A DNA stretch of 64,000 nt from JAEUHO01 sp046350655 (lineage in GTDB: Bacteria > Planctomycetota > PLA2 > JAEUHO01), in NCBI GenBank assembly GCA_046350655.1, contig JAXMAB010000010.1, forward strand, positions 268,283 through 332,282, written 5' to 3'. Shown here one piece after another: positions 60,933 through 64,000 of the stretch (positions are counted from its first letter, which is position 1; the number at the start of each line of letters is the position of its first letter). The translations under genes were made by a program, and so were the position numbers. The notes under the pieces are model-generated. The model did not search any database. It saw only the letters and a program-made list of their open reading frames with translations, and had not been told where the DNA came from.

Positions 60933-62471
60933 ATGAATGGCACGTGGATCTCCCGTCGCGGACCGGGCCTCGCGTTGGCGTGTGTGGCGGCGGTCCTGTC
61001 CGTCGGCCCCGGGCCGCGCGCCCGCGCCGAGGATGCGCCCGCGCCGGCGCCGAAGGGCGGGCGGAAGCCGAGGCTCCCGGTGGACGGGCCGGAGGCGGCG
61101 CTGTCGCGGATCCTCGGCCGGCCGACGGACCGCGGCGTCACGTTGAGCGTCCGGTCGACGACCGACCTCGAGGCCTGCGTCGACGTCGGACCCGCGGGCG
61201 GCACGGCGACGACGACACCGGTGAAGGCGCTGCCGGCCGACGTCGCGGTCGAGTTCGAGCTGACCGGCCTGACGCCGTCGGCGGCGCACACGTACCGCCT
61301 GCGGACTCGGCGGCCGGGGACGACGGCGTTCGCGCCGGCGGGCGAGGGCACGTTCCACACGCAGCGCGCCCCGGGCGCGACGTTCACGTTCGCGCTGCAG
61401 GGCGACTCGCACCCGGAGCGGCAGGGGCGGATGTTCGAGCCCGACCTGTACGTGCGCACGCTCGGCAACGTCGCGGCGGACCGGCCGGACTTCTACCTGC
61501 TGCTCGGCGACGACTTCAGCATCGACCCGCTCCTCGAGCGCGGCGCGCCCACCGCGGCCGACGTGGACCGCATCTACGCGCACCAGCGCGGGTACCTCGG
61601 GCTCGTGGGGGCGTCGGCGCCCCTGTTCCTCGTGAACGGCAACCACGAGCAGGCGGCCCGGTACCGGCTCGACGGGCGGCCCGACAACCCGTCGGTGCTG
61701 GCGGGCCGCGCGCGCGTGGCGCACTTCCCGCTGCCCGCGCCGGACGCGTTCTACACGGGCAACGCGGAGCCGGTCGAGCACGTCGGGTTGCCCCGCGATT
61801 ACTACGCGTGGACGTGGGGCGACGCGTTGTTCGTCACCCTCGACCCGTACTGGCACTCGAAGATCGCGGTGGACGGCGAGGGCGGCGCCAAGCGGGGCCG
61901 GGGCGAGGCCGCGGGCAAGGGCAAGGGCCGCGACCTGTGGGAGGTCACGCTCGGCGAGGCGCAGTACCGCTGGCTCGAGAAGACGCTCGCGACGAGCCAG
62001 GCGCGGTGGAAGTTCGTGTTCGCGCACCACGTGCACGGGACCGGCCGCGGCGCCGTCGAGCAGGCGCGGTGGTACGAGTGGGGCGGGCAGGACCCGCGGG
62101 GCGGCGACGTCTTCGCGCAGAAGCGGCCCGGCTGGTCGGCCCCGGTCCACGGGCTGTTCGTCCGGCACGGGGTGACGATCTTCTTCCAGGGGCACGACCA
62201 CCTGTTCGCGCGCCAGGAGCTCGACGGGGTCGTCTACCAGGAGGTGCCGAACCCGGCGGACGCGACGTACACCGCGTTCAACCGCGAGGCGTACCTCTCC
62301 GGCGAGATCCGGCCCAACTCGGGGCACGTCCGCGTCGTGGTGGCGCCCGCGTCGGTGCGCGTGGACTACGTGCGCGGCGTGCGCCCGGGCGAGGAGGCCC
62401 GCGCGGGTGGGAAGAACGGCGACGTGGCGTTCTCGTACACGGTGGCGGCCCCGCGGAAGGGCGCGCGATGA
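60933..62471 (+). CDS. Exported metallophosphoesterase, paralogue 1
   Basis: A 512-residue exported protein with a signal peptide (RGPGLALACVAAVLSVGPGPRARAED). Residues about 55-145 form an FN3/purple-acid-phosphatase N-terminal-like domain (VTLSVRSTTDLEACVDVG, LTGLTPSAAHTYRLRT). The calcineurin-like core has FALQGDSHPE (D-x-H), LLLGDDFS, LVNGNHEQ, FAHHVHG and FFQGHDHLFARQELDGVVYQEVPNP, a complete set of metal ligands. It is likely an extracellular phosphatase or phosphodiesterase. The stop overlaps the next start (ATGA). The start is the ATG at 60933. Confidence 0.88.
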   Translation: MNGTWISRRGPGLALACVAAVLSVGPGPRARAEDAPAPAPKGGRKPRLPVDGPEAALSRILGRPTDRGVTLSVRSTTDLEACVDVGPAGGTATTTPVKALPADVAVEFELTGLTPSAAHTYRLRTRRPGTTAFAPAGEGTFHTQRAPGATFTFALQGDSHPERQGRMFEPDLYVRTLGNVAADRPDFYLLLGDDFSIDPLLERGAPTAADVDRIYAHQRGYLGLVGASAPLFLVNGNHEQAARYRLDGRPDNPSVLAGRARVAHFPLPAPDAFYTGNAEPVEHVGLPRDYYAWTWGDALFVTLDPYWHSKIAVDGEGGAKRGRGEAAGKGKGRDLWEVTLGEAQYRWLEKTLATSQARWKFVFAHHVHGTGRGAVEQARWYEWGGQDPRGGDVFAQKRPGWSAPVHGLFVRHGVTIFFQGHDHLFARQELDGVVYQEVPNPADATYTAFNREAYLSGEIRPNSGHVRVVVAPASVRVDYVRGVRPGEEARAGGKNGDVAFSYTVAAPRKGAR

Positions 62472-63979
62472 CCCGCGCCGGACGGCTTCCCGCGACGCTC
62501 CTCGCGCTGGCCGCGCTGATGGCGCTCCGGCCCGCCGGCCCGATGGTGCACGCGGAGGACGCGCCGGGCGGCGCGCCCCGCGGCGGCCGCGGCGGGCGCG
62601 GGGGCGAAGGCGGCAAGGGCGGGCCGCCGGGCGTGTTCCGCACGGACGTGCCCGACCACGAGGTGGACGCGGTGCTCGGGCGACCCACGCGGACGTCGGT
62701 CGTCGTGAGCGTGCGCGCGACGGCGGCCCTCGAGGTCTGCGTCGCGTGGGGCCCGGCGGGCCGCGACGGCACGCGCCGCACCGACGTCCACGCGCTCCGT
62801 CCGGACGAACCGGTCCTCGTGCCGCTGCCGGGGCTCGAGCCCGACACCGCGTACGTCGCCCGCGTGCTTCGGCGCGCCTCGCCCCCGTCGCCGTGGGCCG
62901 AGGGCGAGGCCCTTGCATTCCGCACGCAACGCCCGGCCGGGTCGTCGTTCACGTTCACGGTCGTCGCCGACTCGCACCTCGACCAGGCCACGGACCTCAC
63001 GGTCCTCGACGGCACCCTCGCCAACGTCGCGGCCGACGTCCCCGACTTCCACGTGGACCTCGGCGACACGTTCATGACCGACAAGTACCGCGACGACTTC
63101 AAGGCCGCGCTGCCGCAGTACCGGGCGCAGCGCTGGTGGCTCTCGCGGGTCCGTGCGCCCGTGTTCCTGGCGCTCGGCAACCACGACGGCGAGACGGGTT
63201 GGCGCGACCGCGGCACCGCGGACGACATGCCGCACTGGTCCCTCGCGCAGCGCAAGCGCTACTTCCCCAACCCGGAACCCGACGACTTCTACGCGGGCAA
63301 CGACACGCCCGACCCCGTCGGCGGCCGGCTGCAGAACTGGTACGGCTGGACGTGGGGCGACGCGCAGTTCCTGGTGCTCGACCCGTACTGGAGCACCCGC
63401 AACCGCAAGGGCCGCGACGGCGACGGCTGGACGTGGACGCTCGGCGAGGCGCAGTACCGCTGGCTCGAGAAGACCCTCGCGACGCGGCCCGCGCGCTACC
63501 GTTTCGTCTTCCTGCACCACCTCGTCGGCGGGCTCGGCTTCGAGGCCCGCGGCGGCCTGGAGGCGGCGCGACTCTACGAGTGGGGCGGGCGCTCGTTCGA
63601 GGGCGCGGAGCAATTCGCCGCGAAGCGGCCCGGGTGGAGCGCGCCGGTGCACGACCTGCTGCGGCGCGCCGGCGCGACGGTCGTGTTCCACGGCCACGAT
63701 CACTTCTACGCGCGGCAGGAGCTCGACGGCGTCGTGTACCAGCTGGTCCCGCAGCCGGGCCACCCGGGCGGCGACGCCGCGAAGATGGCCGCGGCGTACG
63801 GCTACGTCGCGGGCGAGTTCCTCCCGAGCCCCGGGCACGTCCGCGTCCGGGTCACGCCGCAGACGGCCACGGTCGAGTACGTCCGCGGGGGACCGCGAGG
63901 CCCGGCCGCCGCCGCGACCGTCGTCAAGGCGTACACCGTGCCCGCCGCGGGCGCCGCCCCCGTCACGCCGTCGAAGTGA
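62468..63979 (+). CDS. Exported metallophosphoesterase, paralogue 2
   Basis: A 503-residue protein built like its upstream neighbour: a signal, a Gly-rich linker (GGRGGRGGEGGKGG), an FN3-like domain (TSVVVSVRATAALEVCVAWG, LPGLEPDTAYVARVL) and a phosphoesterase core with FTVVADSHLD, VDLGDTFM, LALGNHDGE, FLHHLVG and FHGHDHFYARQELDGVVYQLVPQPG. The pair shares LGEAQYRWLEKTLAT and YEWGG blocks, so it arose by tandem duplication. The start overlaps the upstream stop (ATGA), implying coupled translation. A palindrome-family copy is read in frame at 63888-63910, encoding GGPRGPAAAA. Confidence 0.88.
   Translation: MTRAGRLPATLLALAALMALRPAGPMVHAEDAPGGAPRGGRGGRGGEGGKGGPPGVFRTDVPDHEVDAVLGRPTRTSVVVSVRATAALEVCVAWGPAGRDGTRRTDVHALRPDEPVLVPLPGLEPDTAYVARVLRRASPPSPWAEGEALAFRTQRPAGSSFTFTVVADSHLDQATDLTVLDGTLANVAADVPDFHVDLGDTFMTDKYRDDFKAALPQYRAQRWWLSRVRAPVFLALGNHDGETGWRDRGTADDMPHWSLAQRKRYFPNPEPDDFYAGNDTPDPVGGRLQNWYGWTWGDAQFLVLDPYWSTRNRKGRDGDGWTWTLGEAQYRWLEKTLATRPARYRFVFLHHLVGGLGFEARGGLEAARLYEWGGRSFEGAEQFAAKRPGWSAPVHDLLRRAGATVVFHGHDHFYARQELDGVVYQLVPQPGHPGGDAAKMAAAYGYVAGEFLPSPGHVRVRVTPQTATVEYVRGGPRGPAAAATVVKAYTVPAAGAAPVTPSK
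63888..63910 (+). repeat. Palindrome-family copy inside a coding sequence
   Basis: GGGACCGCGAGGCCCGGCCG followed by CC near the 3' end of the second metallophosphoesterase gene. It is read as a Gly/Pro/Ala-rich stretch between VEYVR and TVVKAYTV. Confidence 0.75.
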
Positions 63980-64000
63980 CCGCGCACGCCGGCGCGCGCA

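Overview
The window is bacterial chromosomal DNA of very high G+C (about three quarters by eye). Genes are densely packed, with many GTG starts and purine-rich Shine-Dalgarno sites (GGAGGT-type). I count about 57 supported protein genes, one frameshifted gene and one heavily decayed pseudogene. There is no rRNA, no tRNA I could recognise, no CRISPR array and no phage or plasmid module. The gene content suggests a Planctomycetota-like or similar free-living environmental bacterium: a thioredoxin/heme/PDZ protein, DUF1569, a putative ABC exporter permease, many secreted proteins of unknown function, Gly-rich lipoproteins and multiheme cytochromes. That placement is an inference; there is no marker gene here that settles it.

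Layout. 0-9 kb: the end of an Lhr-type helicase, a 0.55 kb repeat-filled gap, a PGM1-type ATP-grasp ligase, a YebC paralogue, a MauE-like/thioredoxin membrane protein, a SpoU RNA methyltransferase, a DUF2007 membrane protein, a GNAT acetyltransferase and a secreted hydrolase. 9-27 kb: a DUF1801 protein, the DUF3300-DUF2950 pair, secreted SGNH-like and LysM-like proteins, a 34-residue basic protein, a beta-helix protein, a PP-loop enzyme, a HEAT-repeat protein, an O-methyltransferase, a Trx/heme/PDZ protein, a YcaQ-like protein, DUF1569, a parvulin, an esterase and a Tat-exported epimerase. 27-36 kb: an APH-like kinase and a large membrane protein separated by a MITE-like element, HutD and MmcQ overlapping at their 3' ends, and the S-adenosylhomocysteine module (an ArsR-methyltransferase fusion followed by ahcY, preceded by a perfect palindromic operator). 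A lipoprotein, a second YebC, a PD-(D/E)XK protein, a YchJ protein and a beta-carbonic anhydrase follow.

37-50 kb: redox proteins. A 21-heme lipoprotein cytochrome stands divergently to a triheme cytochrome, and a diheme peroxidase lies further on. Between them are a glycosyltransferase-like gene, an ATP-grasp gene, a class II O-methyltransferase, an esterase and a cyclic-nucleotide-binding protein. 50-64 kb: secreted proteins, an SGNH-like lipoprotein split by a G-tract frameshift, an ABC exporter pair, a membrane-anchored protein, a degraded rtcB with many frameshifts, and two tandem exported metallophosphoesterases.

The most distinctive feature at genome scale is a dispersed palindromic repeat with core GGGACCGCGAGGCCCGG (or its complement). 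It appears in more than a dozen intergenic places and also inside several reading frames. Other repeats are a 113-bp direct repeat, REP-like palindromes, a 19-bp tandem array, a 3-unit array near 14.6 kb and a hairpin element shared by the 3' flanks of two unrelated genes.
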